Positions 28,513-36,622 of a DNA stretch of 38,048 bases are shown one piece after another; the first letter of the stretch is position 1, and every line of letters begins with the position of its first letter. The DNA lies in the NCBI GenBank assembly GCA_015484905.1, contig WFUN01000082.1:1-38048 (forward strand), given 5' to 3'. The position numbers were made by a program, and so were the translations under genes. This stretch comes from Hydrogenimonas sp. GTDB lineage: Bacteria > Campylobacterota > Campylobacteria > Campylobacterales > Hydrogenimonadaceae. The notes below the pieces were generated by a model. The model was not told the origin of the DNA. It ran no database searches and saw only the letters and a list, made by a program, of their open reading frames with translations.

Positions 28513-30254
28513 AAGTTACCGCATGCCCCCTCGACTGTTACGACGCATGTGCAGTAGTTGTAGACCCTGATAGCCTCAAGATGACCGGACTCGAGCACCA
28601 CCCTTTTACGAGAGGAGCTTTATGTGCACATCTTAACAGGCACTATAAAGAGGCCGAGCGTATATGCAAACCGAGGGTTGATGGCGAAACGGTTTCCATG
28701 GATGAAGCTTTGAGCGCAGCTGCAAAAGCCGTAAAATATGCCGGAGAGGATTTTCTGCTCTACAGAGGAAGCGGGAATGTCGGTTTTATGCAGGCGATTA
28801 CCGAACATTTCGCTGCAGCTTATGGCGGATGGACAACCGAAGGATCGCTGTGTGATGGTTCCGGGCAGGCCGGAGTGGAGGCGGGACGCGGTCTTTCTCT
28901 CGCCCTTCCTCCAGAGTCTATCGAGCAGGCCGATGCTGTAGTTGTGTGGGGACGAAACATAACTGTGACCAATGTCCATATGGCTCGACTTTTAAAAAAC
29001 AAGACTCTAATAGTCATAGATCCTGTCAGGACAAAAATAGCGAAAGAGGCCGATCTTTTTTTGCAGATACGCCCGCGCAGCGATTTCTATCTTGCTGTAC
29101 TGCTTGCACGTTTTATGTTCATGGAAGATATGGAAGATAGAGCTTTTATGGAGAACAGATGCGAAGATGCAGAGTGGTACTACGATTTTCTCAGAACGTT
29201 CAGAATAAAAGCTTCACTCAAAAAGTGTGATATAAAACTTGACGATCTGGGAGATCTTTTATATCAGATGCAGAATAAAAGAACCGTCTTTTTGGTCGGC
29301 ACCGGGGTTCAGAAGTATTCCATAGGAGATCAGGTTCTTCATGCTATCGATGGGCTTGCCGCAGTTTTGGGCTTTTTTGGAAAACCCGGCTGCGGAGTGA
29401 GTTTTCTTTCCGATTCGACTGCGGGCTTTCGTCTTCCGTTCAACTTTTCAAAAAAAAGATGCGCCAAACCTGTAGCTCCTTTTGGACGTTTTAAAACCGT
29501 ATTGGTACAGGGAGCCAACCCCCTTGCACAGATGCCGGGGCTTGCCAGAGTCGAAGAGGAGATCGCTAAAGTACAGAATCTTATCTACTTCGGTCTGTAT
29601 GAGAATGAAACAAGCCGGAAGGCCAAAATCGTGATACCGGCAAAAGATTTTCTTGAAAAAGAAGATCTGCGACTCAGTTATGGCCACCCTTATGTGCAGC
29701 GTATGCCGAAGATAAAAGACGCAAAATTCGGTATAAGCGAATATGAGTTGACAAAATTTCTTTTCGATACTCTTTGTCTCGAAGGACTCAGAGAGGAGCG
29801 TTACTATATAGATTATATGCTCGATCAATGTATCGAAGAGAATGAGTTTCTCAGATCTCCGGCATATAGCGACCATCCTTATGTAGAGGAGTTTTATACC
29901 GATAGTGGCAATTTCGAATTTTTGGAAGAGTTCGAAGACGACTTCGATGAAGAAGAAGAGGGGTTTTGGCTGCTTACACCAAAGAGTCAACACTCTCTAA
30001 ACAGTCAGTTCAGGCGTCAGGATTTCGTAATGCTTCATCCCTCTAACGGCTTTAAGCAGGGCGAACTTGTACGCATATATTCGGAATATGGAGAGGTCAG
30101 GTTGCCTGTGAAAGTCAGTGAAGATGTTCGCAAAGACAGCGTCTTGATATATGCTGGCACTCCGGGAGTGAACTATCTCACTCCGCCCATGAAGAGCCTG
30201 ATGGGCAAAAGTGCATGTTACCAGGAGGTAAAAGTGAAAGTGGAAAGGATATAG
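28509..30254 (+). CDS. Molybdopterin oxidoreductase, cytoplasmic, substrate unknown
   Basis: 581 residues. The N-terminal 4Fe-4S motif is C6-C10-C14-C39 (CPLDCYDAC ... GALC). LLYRGSGNVG and GSLCDGSGQAG follow; C115 in the latter lines up with the metal-ligand cysteine of nitrate reductases such as NapA (HCMASAVAG), so Mo or W is probably Cys-ligated. VWGRNITVTNVHMARLL and FGLYENETSRKAKIVIPAKDFLEKED are cofactor-binding blocks. A C-terminal molydop-binding domain (VMLHPSNGFKQGELVRIYSEYGEVRLPVKV) closes the protein. No Tat signal, so cytoplasmic. It is shorter than most family members and has an acidic patch around 478-496. Formate dehydrogenase-like or oxoanion reductase activity are both possible. 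It abuts the ArgD gene with no gap. Confidence 0.85.
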   Translation: MKVTACPLDCYDACAVVVDPDSLKMTGLEHHPFTRGALCAHLNRHYKEAERICKPRVDGETVSMDEALSAAAKAVKYAGEDFLLYRGSGNVGFMQAITEHFAAAYGGWTTEGSLCDGSGQAGVEAGRGLSLALPPESIEQADAVVVWGRNITVTNVHMARLLKNKTLIVIDPVRTKIAKEADLFLQIRPRSDFYLAVLLARFMFMEDMEDRAFMENRCEDAEWYYDFLRTFRIKASLKKCDIKLDDLGDLLYQMQNKRTVFLVGTGVQKYSIGDQVLHAIDGLAAVLGFFGKPGCGVSFLSDSTAGFRLPFNFSKKRCAKPVAPFGRFKTVLVQGANPLAQMPGLARVEEEIAKVQNLIYFGLYENETSRKAKIVIPAKDFLEKEDLRLSYGHPYVQRMPKIKDAKFGISEYELTKFLFDTLCLEGLREERYYIDYMLDQCIEENEFLRSPAYSDHPYVEEFYTDSGNFEFLEEFEDDFDEEEEGFWLLTPKSQHSLNSQFRRQDFVMLHPSNGFKQGELVRIYSEYGEVRLPVKVSEDVRKDSVLIYAGTPGVNYLTPPMKSLMGKSACYQEVKVKVERI

Positions 30255-31436
30255 ATGACTCTTCAGGAGATTGATAAAAATTATGTTTTACAGACGTACT
30301 CCAGAAACTACGTCAACTTTGTCAAAGGGCGAAACTCTGTTTTGTACGATGCTGATGGAAAAGAGTATATTGATTTTGGAAGTGGAATAGCGGTTTGCAG
30401 TGTCGGACACGCAAATCCGAGGCTTGCAAATGCAATATGTGATCAGGCTTCCAAACTGATACATGTTTCAAACCTTTATCTTATAGAGCATCAGGCCCTT
30501 CTGGCCAAAAGATTGGCGGATTTGAGCGGTTACGATGTGGCGACATTTTTTGCCAACAGCGGAGCGGAGGCCAATGAAGGTGCCATAAAGATGGCAAGGA
30601 AGTATGGAGAAGTGGAAGGAGAGGTAAAACGTTACAAGATAATAACTCTCGAACACTCTTTTCATGGCCGTACGATCACGGCTTTGAAAGCTACGGGTCA
30701 GGAGTCGATGCATAACTATTTTGGTCCGTTCCCCGATGGTTTCGTATATGCCAGAGACATACGACATGTTTATGATTTGATAGACGATCATACCGTAGCC
30801 GTAATGATCGAACTCGTACAGGGTGAGGGCGGTGTTCAGCCAATGGACAAAGATGAGGTAAGAGAGCTGGCATCGATGCTGAAAAGAGAGGATATTCTTC
30901 TTGTTGTCGACGAGGTACAGACCGGCATATACCGAACCGGTGAGGTGCTGGCAAGCAATCTTTACGAGATAACGCCCGATATCATCACTCTTGCCAAAGG
31001 GCTTGGTGGCGGTGTACCGATAGGCGCTGTCATGACAACACATAAAGATATACTTAAAATTGGAGAACACGGCAGTACGTTCGGAGGCAACTTTCTTTCG
31101 ACAAGAGCCGCATTGGAAGTGCTCGATATTTTGGAAGAGCATAAAGAGAGCGGAGAGCTGGATCATATGCTGCTGCTTTTTGAAAAGAGACTGAAACATA
31201 TCGCTTCTTGCAATCCTGCTATTTTTGAAAAGGAGGTAGGTGTCGGTTTTATGAGAGGGCTTCGTGTTAACGAAGGATATGACGCCAAAGATATTATTGA
31301 AGCAGCATTCGAAGAGGGTGTCGTTGTTTTAAAAGCCGGAAAAAATACGGTGCGTTTTCTACCTGTACTTACGATTACGAAAGAGGAGATGGAACTTGGC
31401 TTCGAGCGCTTCGAACGTGCCCTTTCTCATTTGTAG
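30255..31436 (+). CDS. argD: Acetylornithine aminotransferase family (ArgD-like), class III PLP enzyme
   Basis: 393 residues. FFANSGAEANEGAIKMARK (98-116) binds PLP phosphate; EHSFHGRT, VDEVQTGIYRTG (D219) and LAKGLGGGVPIGAVM with the Schiff-base K248 complete the active site. FGPFPDGF and STFGGNFLSTRAALEVL are typical of acetylornithine/succinyldiaminopimelate aminotransferases in arginine and lysine synthesis. Length matches ArgD. The start directly follows the oxidoreductase stop. Its 3' end overlaps the TolC-like gene by about 41 nt. Substrate is assigned from overall similarity; a 4-aminobutyrate-type activity is less likely. Confidence 0.92.
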   Translation: MTLQEIDKNYVLQTYSRNYVNFVKGRNSVLYDADGKEYIDFGSGIAVCSVGHANPRLANAICDQASKLIHVSNLYLIEHQALLAKRLADLSGYDVATFFANSGAEANEGAIKMARKYGEVEGEVKRYKIITLEHSFHGRTITALKATGQESMHNYFGPFPDGFVYARDIRHVYDLIDDHTVAVMIELVQGEGGVQPMDKDEVRELASMLKREDILLVVDEVQTGIYRTGEVLASNLYEITPDIITLAKGLGGGVPIGAVMTTHKDILKIGEHGSTFGGNFLSTRAALEVLDILEEHKESGELDHMLLLFEKRLKHIASCNPAIFEKEVGVGFMRGLRVNEGYDAKDIIEAAFEEGVVVLKAGKNTVRFLPVLTITKEEMELGFERFERALSHL

Positions 31437-32619
31437 TCTGCTCTTTACCATTACTATATGCTTTGGTAAAGAACCTTATACGCTGCTTTCGACGCTTAAA
31501 GAGAAATCATTCGAATTTCAACAACGAAAAAATGCTGCAGAGAGCAGTCAACTCGAATACAGCTGGATCAACCCAATCACAATAGGATACGACTACTCAT
31601 ATTCAAACCAGTTCGATCGTACCCAAATAAACCGTTCGTTCTCCGTAAGAGTCGATCAACCTATCTTCAAGAGTGGAGGAATCTGGTATGCCGTCAAATA
31701 CGCAAAAGCTTCTTTTAAAGTTGGTGATCTCGGTATTGAGAGTCAACGCAAAAGCTTGATAAAACAGGCTGTCGCTTCGCTCTTCAATATAAAAAAAAGC
31801 GAATACCAGATTGACAAACAAAAACTGCTCGTAGAAAACGACAGAATCGATATCGAACGTAAAAAAGAGCAGTACATGAGTGGCGATTTGGACGGTAGTT
31901 TTCTGGATCAGGCTATTCTTCAAAAAAACAGAGACATGATGACACTTTTTTCTCTGCAAGAGAGTCTCGCGCTTCTTAGAAAAAATTTTGCCGATCTTAG
32001 CGATATGGATCCTGAAAAAGTGAAGCTTCCACACTTTTCGCTCGTTGAAAAAAAGAGATTCATAGATACAAATATAGATCTTGCGCTTCGCAGAGAGCAG
32101 ATCGCTCAAAAAGAGTATTTCAACATATTGACGTTGACAAAATATCTGCCCACACTCTCTTTGCAGGGCGCGTGGATTAAACCATTCAAAAACGGATTGA
32201 TTTACCTTAGCGGCTATCCGAACGTTGCGAAATCTTATTATACGTACGGATTCAGAGCCTCTTTGCCTATCGATATAACTTCATATCATACGATAGAGTC
32301 TTCAAGAGTCGATTACCTGCGGGCCAAGATAGAGTTGAGCGATAAAAAGGTCGAGGCGGAAAACCTTTACAAATCAGTCCTGAGCCGTTTGGAAGTCATC
32401 GACAAAAAGCTGGCTCTTGCAAAAGAGGATGAGGATCTATATACGAACCTCGTGAAAAAAACAAAAGAGAAGGTGGAGGCCGGTGAAATGACCATATATG
32501 ATCTAAAAACTATGGAAAACTCCAGATCGATCCGTCAGATAGATCAAAAAATCTACAAGATCGAAAGGCAGCTGGTTTTGCTCGATCTTTATGAAAAGAT
32601 GTATGATGATTCCGTTTAG
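31396..32619 (+). CDS. TolC-family outer-membrane efflux protein
   Basis: About 407 residues. The start is uncertain: TTG 31396 has AAGAGGAG (31381-31388) 7 nt upstream, whereas GTG 31417 would give a shorter signal peptide (PFLICSLLFTITICFG). Both lie within argD, so translation is coupled. The body has the TolC pattern: helical repeats rich in Glu, Lys and Ser, AAESSQLEYSWINPITIGYDYSYSNQ at the first strand, and the second repeat NILTLTKYLPTLSLQGAWIKPF. It would form the outer-membrane exit for the HlyD-like adaptor encoded upstream. It is somewhat shorter than classical TolC. Confidence 0.8.
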   Translation: MASSASNVPFLICSLLFTITICFGKEPYTLLSTLKEKSFEFQQRKNAAESSQLEYSWINPITIGYDYSYSNQFDRTQINRSFSVRVDQPIFKSGGIWYAVKYAKASFKVGDLGIESQRKSLIKQAVASLFNIKKSEYQIDKQKLLVENDRIDIERKKEQYMSGDLDGSFLDQAILQKNRDMMTLFSLQESLALLRKNFADLSDMDPEKVKLPHFSLVEKKRFIDTNIDLALRREQIAQKEYFNILTLTKYLPTLSLQGAWIKPFKNGLIYLSGYPNVAKSYYTYGFRASLPIDITSYHTIESSRVDYLRAKIELSDKKVEAENLYKSVLSRLEVIDKKLALAKEDEDLYTNLVKKTKEKVEAGEMTIYDLKTMENSRSIRQIDQKIYKIERQLVLLDLYEKMYDDSV

Positions 32620-33616
32620 CGAATATATGAACGAGTGGCTGTACGGGCCTGAAGGTTATTATACGCTCTACAATAAAATCGGAAAAGAGGGGGATTTCTA
32701 TACGGCTGTAAGCACCAGTCGTTTTTTTGGAGCGACAATAGCCCACTATCTGATCACGCTTGTGAAGCAAGAAAAGATTTCGCCATACTGTTCGGTTGTG
32801 GAGATTGGTGCGCACAAGGGGTATCTTCTTGGCGATATGGTCGAATGGATAGCGCAGGAAGCTCCAGAGTTGCTCGAGACAATCAGTTTTGCAATAATCG
32901 AGAGGCAATCCGGGCTTCAAAGAATTCAAAAAGAGCATTTCAAAGATCGGTTTGGAGAAGATATTGAGTTGATACACTTTTCAGATCCAAGGCAATTGAA
33001 GAGAAAAGAGGCTTTTATGGTGGCAAACGAGATTTTCGACTCTTTTCCGTGCGATCTTGTCTACAATGGTAAAACGGCTGTAGTTGATATGAAAAAAGAG
33101 AAGCACGATATACGTTTTGAAGCGTGCGATGATCAACCATTGAATATCTCGAAAAGATATGGACAGACAAAAGGAGAGGTTGCACGCGGTTATGAAGCTT
33201 TTGCCGCATCTGTTTATGAAGCTGCGCATAAGATGGTTTTTGTATCGTTCGATTATGGCGATAAAGAGGTAAGAAACGATTTTTCCATACGAATATACAA
33301 AGATCATGAAGTCATCCCGCTTTTTGAAAAAGGTATAGACCTGAAGTCTTTTTTCAAAAAAAGCGATATAACCTATGATGTAAACTTTTCACATCTTATA
33401 GATGCCTTCGTCGATGCGGGCTTTGAGCTATATGCGTACAAAACGCAATTACGCGCGCTTGTAGAGTATGGTCTTCCCTATCTCATAGAAAAACTCGCGC
33501 AACTTGGCAATCAGAGACTATATTTAAAAGAGATCAACAAAATAAAAACCTTAATCGATCCTACAATTATGGGAGAGCGTTTCAAACTTGTTGAATTTCA
33601 TAAGAATATTGGTTAG
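32591..33616 (+). CDS. MidA/NDUFAF7-type SAM-dependent methyltransferase (DUF185)
   Basis: 341 residues; alternative ATGs at 32603 and 32606 fit the conserved start IPFSEYMNEWLYGPEGYYT. KIGKEGDFYTAVSTSRFFGATIA and VVEIGAHKGYLLGDM (SAM-binding motif I) are typical of the family, as are VANEIFDSFPCDLVY and FVSFDYGD. The mitochondrial homologue NDUFAF7 methylates an arginine of a complex I subunit; bacterial substrates are not established. It overlaps the TolC-like gene by up to 29 nt, indicating tight coupling. No frameshift is visible. Confidence 0.85.
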   Translation: MKRCMMIPFSEYMNEWLYGPEGYYTLYNKIGKEGDFYTAVSTSRFFGATIAHYLITLVKQEKISPYCSVVEIGAHKGYLLGDMVEWIAQEAPELLETISFAIIERQSGLQRIQKEHFKDRFGEDIELIHFSDPRQLKRKEAFMVANEIFDSFPCDLVYNGKTAVVDMKKEKHDIRFEACDDQPLNISKRYGQTKGEVARGYEAFAASVYEAAHKMVFVSFDYGDKEVRNDFSIRIYKDHEVIPLFEKGIDLKSFFKKSDITYDVNFSHLIDAFVDAGFELYAYKTQLRALVEYGLPYLIEKLAQLGNQRLYLKEINKIKTLIDPTIMGERFKLVEFHKNIG

Positions 33617-33626
33617 AATAGATCCC

Positions 33627-34220
33627 ATGAAGAGAGTGTTTTTTATCCTGTTGTTGATATTTTCAATCTCAGTTTATGCCGATGACGTCAACGGATGGGG
33701 GCCGTTGCATGAAGCCGTCTATGCAAAAGATATGAAAAAAGTGGAAAGCATAGTCGAAAAAAAGGGGTGCGATATAAACGTGCAGTCCAAAGCGGGGATC
33801 TCTCCTTTGCACATTGCCGTCAAAACCAGAAATGTGAAAATGGTGGACTATCTGCTTGCTCATGGAGCGGATGTCGATATTCAGGACAATAACGGCTATA
33901 CTCCTTTACACTATGCCGTCTCTCAGCACAGGGTGAAGATCGTGCGGTCGCTTGTGCATCATGAGGCAGATACGAATCTGGCGAATAACGCCGGTATTAC
34001 ACCTTTGCAGCAGGCGGCATACAGTAACGATTTTGCCATAGCCGACTTTTTGCTTAAAAACGGTGCCGACCCGGAGCTCAAAAGCCTCGAAGGGGTAAAT
34101 GCGTGTGAACTGGCCTACGTTAAAGGAAACTATGCAATGGCGGATTACCTGAAATCCTTTACTATAGGAGAGTGTGGTATATATGCCGATGATTTGAAAA
34201 GAGTGGGGGAACAAAGATGA
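33627..34220 (+). CDS. Exported ankyrin-repeat protein
   Basis: 197 residues from ATG 33627, with a signal peptide (MKRVFFILLLIFSISVYADD). About four and a half ankyrin repeats of 33 residues follow: GWGPLHEAVYAKDMKKVESIV, AGISPLHIAVKTRNVKMVDYLL, NGYTPLHYAVSQHRVKIVRSLV, AGITPLQQAAYSNDFAIADFLL, and a weaker last one. Periplasmic ankyrin proteins are often linked to peroxide defence (AnkB next to catalase), but no such partner is adjacent here. It is 10 nt after the methyltransferase and overlaps thiS (ATGA). No strong ribosome-binding site; an upstream in-frame ATG at 33588 lies inside the methyltransferase gene. Confidence 0.9.
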   Translation: MKRVFFILLLIFSISVYADDVNGWGPLHEAVYAKDMKKVESIVEKKGCDINVQSKAGISPLHIAVKTRNVKMVDYLLAHGADVDIQDNNGYTPLHYAVSQHRVKIVRSLVHHEADTNLANNAGITPLQQAAYSNDFAIADFLLKNGADPELKSLEGVNACELAYVKGNYAMADYLKSFTIGECGIYADDLKRVGEQR

Positions 34221-34417
34221 ATGTAACCGTCAATGGCGAAGAGAGAAAGTTTGAAAAAGGTATGACGCTCGAGCAGATAATGAGTGAGCTTGGAGTTGCC
34301 GGAAAAGTTATGGCGGCGGCTGTAAATATGCAAGTGGTGAAAAAAGAGGAGTGGGAGAGCTTTTCTCCAAAAGAGGGAGACAGAATAGAGCTTCTACACT
34401 TTGTCGGCGGAGGCTGA
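34217..34417 (+). CDS. thiS: Sulfur carrier protein ThiS
   Basis: 66 residues with the ubiquitin-like ThiS fold: MNVTVNGEERKF, MTLEQIMSELGV, VMAAAVNMQVVKKEEW, and GDRIELLHFVGGG, ending in the required C-terminal Gly-Gly that is thiocarboxylated for thiazole synthesis. GGGGGA lies 7 nt upstream of the ATG, within the ankyrin gene. No other thi gene is in the window. Its 3' end overlaps acpS on the opposite strand by 24 nt. Confidence 0.92.
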   Translation: MNVTVNGEERKFEKGMTLEQIMSELGVAGKVMAAAVNMQVVKKEEWESFSPKEGDRIELLHFVGGG

Positions 34418-34759
34418 CTCTATTACTGCGACGGCAATGGCGAAGCCACCGTCATGTGCTATTGAAAGTGAAGTGGACCGAATATGAAATTTTTGCATCA
34501 GGTACTTTGGCAGGATAAAAGAGGGAGCTCCTTTTTTATTCTTTAAAAGAGTTATATCTTTAAAGCTGAGATCTTTTCCGATACCGGTGCCGAGGGCTTT
34601 TGAGACGGCCTCTTTAGCCGCCCAGAAGCCGGCTGCGGTTTTGGATGACTTGACCATCTCGGCTTCGTCTTTGCTAAGATAGCGTAACAGAAACTTTTCT
34701 CCATGTTTTTCCAGAGATTTTTCGATCCGATCGATAACTACAATGTCTATTCCTATCAT
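34394..34759 (-). CDS. acpS: Holo-[acyl-carrier-protein] synthase
   Basis: 121 residues. MIGIDIVVIDRIEKSL has the metal-ligand D5, and FWAAKEAVSKALGTGIG has E50, the two motifs of AcpS phosphopantetheinyl transferases. LSIAHDGGFAIAVAVIE is the conserved C-terminal strand. It loads phosphopantetheine from CoA onto apo-ACP. Its start overlaps the fliL stop by 4 nt, so it is co-translated with fliL. Size is typical. Confidence 0.95.
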   Translation of the reverse strand: MIGIDIVVIDRIEKSLEKHGEKFLLRYLSKDEAEMVKSSKTAAGFWAAKEAVSKALGTGIGKDLSFKDITLLKNKKGAPSFILPKYLMQKFHIRSTSLSIAHDGGFAIAVAVIESASADKV

Positions 34760-35286
34760 TGAATTACAAATTCCGTAAAGTAGATATGACGTATTTCGCC
34801 ATCTTCAAGATATTTGTTGATCTGGGCTATGATCTCCTCTTTGAGTTTCTCCTTTCCTTTTGCTGTTGTGATCTCTTCCACAGTCTTGGATGAAAGAATC
34901 GAGATAACGATATCGCGAATCAATGGAGTCTTTTTGTCCAGCTCCGCGGTAAGTTCGTCACTGTCCTCTTCCAGATTGATTTTTGCAACCAGATAGCGTC
35001 GTCCGTTTTCACTCATCAGATTGACAGTGAACTTGTCCAAAGGATACATTGGGCCTACTGTCATATCGTTTTGTCTGTTTCTGTATTTTCTCTTTTCAAC
35101 TTTCTCCTGCGTTACCTGGGTTCCGGCATCTTGAGTGTCCCCTGAAAGCATGAGATAGGCGATTACCCCGCCTATGGCCAATACGAGCACAAGTAAAACG
35201 ACTACGATGATAAGAACGATATTTTTCCCGCCTTTTTTGTTGCCGCTCTCTTTTTCTGGGCTCTCATCTTTTTCTTCTTCAGCCAT
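34756..35286 (-). CDS. fliL: Flagellar basal-body-associated protein FliL
   Basis: 176 residues from the ATG at 35286, which has AGGAG about 7 nt upstream; a start at 35304 would precede that site. A charged cytoplasmic tail (MAEEEKDESPEKESGNKKGGK) leads to one membrane segment (about 22-47) and a periplasmic FliL domain ending EIRHIYFTEFVIQ. FliL forms rings around stators and supports torque and swimming. Pairing with acpS occurs in other Campylobacterota. An extended -10 is seen on the minus strand about 120 nt upstream (35411-35406). Confidence 0.93.
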   Translation of the reverse strand: MAEEEKDESPEKESGNKKGGKNIVLIIVVVLLVLVLAIGGVIAYLMLSGDTQDAGTQVTQEKVEKRKYRNRQNDMTVGPMYPLDKFTVNLMSENGRRYLVAKINLEEDSDELTAELDKKTPLIRDIVISILSSKTVEEITTAKGKEKLKEEIIAQINKYLEDGEIRHIYFTEFVIQ

Positions 35287-35405
35287 ATCTTCTCCTGAAA
35301 ACAATTCTATTTTTTATTCTTGGACGCGACAGCGCCAATGTCTGTTTAAACTCTTTTGTATCTTTTATATCGGCCTATAGAGTTGTTGGTTTAGTTGAGC
35401 AGTGT

Positions 35406-35415
35406 ATTATACCAA
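35406..35415 (-). promoter_or_regulatory. Probable fliL-acpS promoter
   Basis: On the minus strand TGGTATAAT gives an extended -10 at 35414-35406. It leaves a ~115-nt 5' leader before fliL. The same intergenic region holds a -10-like GATAAAAT (35455-35462) for the divergent mlaE. Confidence 0.55.
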
Positions 35416-35483
35416 AGAGAATTTTTCCTATTCAGCGCCAATATCCGCTTTTTTCGATAAAATGGCAATAAAAAAGAGCAGGT

Positions 35484-36284
35484 ATGATGTGGATTGAGAC
35501 CTTCTTTGGATGGATCGGCAGGCCGTTTGTGCAACTTTATGAGTTGATGAACGGTTTCGGACGCTTTATAGAGTTTCAGCTATCACTCATTCCGCTATAT
35601 TTCAAACGCCCATACCGAATAAGAGAGTTTTTCCAACAGATGGAGAGTATAGGCATAGGGACTCTCGGAGTCATCTTGCTTACAGCTCTGTTTACGGGCA
35701 TGGTCGAAGCGATACAGCTCTATCACGGGTTCCACCGATTCGGTGCGGAAAACTTTATGGGTTATACAATATTCGTCTCCATTTCAAGAGAGTTGGGTCC
35801 GGTATTTGCCGCTTTGATGCTTACTTCGCGCGCTATCAGCGCCATGGCTGCCGAGCTTGGCACGATGCGTGTGACAGAGCAGATAGACGCCATAGAGACG
35901 CTGGCTGTGGACTCCAAAAAGTATCTTATAATTCCCCGTATACTTGCCACTACCATTTCGTTGCCATTGTTGGTTATAACTTTCGATTTCATAGGAAACG
36001 TAAGTGCATATTTTATCTCTACGAAAGCGCTTGGGGTAAATCCGATAGCCTACCAAAATACTATACAACAGTACCTGGAGTTTGCAGACATTGGTACAGG
36101 CGTCTTGAAGGCTTTCGTATTCGGATTTTTAGTCAGTTCTGTAGGAAGCTATCTTGGTTATATAGCCAAAGGCGGAGCGAGAGGCGTGGGCCTGGCCACT
36201 ACTTCTGCTGTCGTCTACTCTGCCGTTACGATATTCGCCGCAAACTATCTTCTCTCTTCTTTGTTTCTTTTTCTCGACTGGTAG
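35484..36284 (+). CDS. mlaE: MlaE-family phospholipid ABC transporter permease
   Basis: 266 residues with 5-6 membrane segments. FFQQMESIGIGTLGVILLTALFTGMVEAIQ, ELGPVFAALMLTSRAISAMAAELGTMRVTEQIDAIETLAVD (the MlaE EF-like loop with G-T-M-x-V-T-E-Q-I-D-A) and the GGARGVGLATTSAVV helix are all family-specific. MlaE works with MlaF (ATPase), MlaD and MlaB to move phospholipids for outer-membrane asymmetry. None of these follows; the next gene is on the other strand, so the transporter parts must be elsewhere. Start ATG 35484 or 35487. Confidence 0.93.
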   Translation: MMWIETFFGWIGRPFVQLYELMNGFGRFIEFQLSLIPLYFKRPYRIREFFQQMESIGIGTLGVILLTALFTGMVEAIQLYHGFHRFGAENFMGYTIFVSISRELGPVFAALMLTSRAISAMAAELGTMRVTEQIDAIETLAVDSKKYLIIPRILATTISLPLLVITFDFIGNVSAYFISTKALGVNPIAYQNTIQQYLEFADIGTGVLKAFVFGFLVSSVGSYLGYIAKGGARGVGLATTSAVVYSAVTIFAANYLLSSLFLFLDW

Positions 36285-36291
36285 AGGAGTA

Positions 36292-36570
36292 TCAGACGCA
36301 GCGGTCTATACCCAGTTTTTTAATGACAGCGTCGAAAAAGGGACCAGACTCTTTGTCATAGTCGTCATGCAACTCTATGGTGACTATACCGCGGCCATCG
36401 CTCTCTTTCGTGTCGCTCACTTCGAAACTGCACTCTTTTTTATGGTCAAGTTCATCAAGAGCATCGAAGATCTTTTGCCTCTCTTCTTCCGATCTGTATA
36501 GAAGCTCGAGCCTTGCGTAGCGCTCCTCTCTCGAGTGTATTGCGGTAATCGAATCTAATATATCGGGCAT
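36292..36570 (-). CDS. Small acidic protein of unknown function
   Basis: 92 residues, soluble and rich in Glu and Asp, without signal peptide, membrane segment or recognised domain. The N-terminal part (AIHSREERYARLELLYRSEEERQKIFDALDEL) is probably helical; the rest looks like beta strands (GIVTIELHDDYDK). Cysteines are at about 47 and 91. It diverges from pssA with a 52-nt gap and converges on mlaE with a 7-nt gap. AAGAAAG before the ATG is a weak ribosome-binding site. The intact frame and tight fit between genes support a real gene. Confidence 0.65.
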   Translation of the reverse strand: MPDILDSITAIHSREERYARLELLYRSEEERQKIFDALDELDHKKECSFEVSDTKESDGRGIVTIELHDDYDKESGPFFDAVIKKLGIDRCV

Positions 36571-36622
36571 TTGAAGCTTTCTTTTTGTAAAATGTTGGCG
36601 TGATTATAGCAAAAGGATACCG

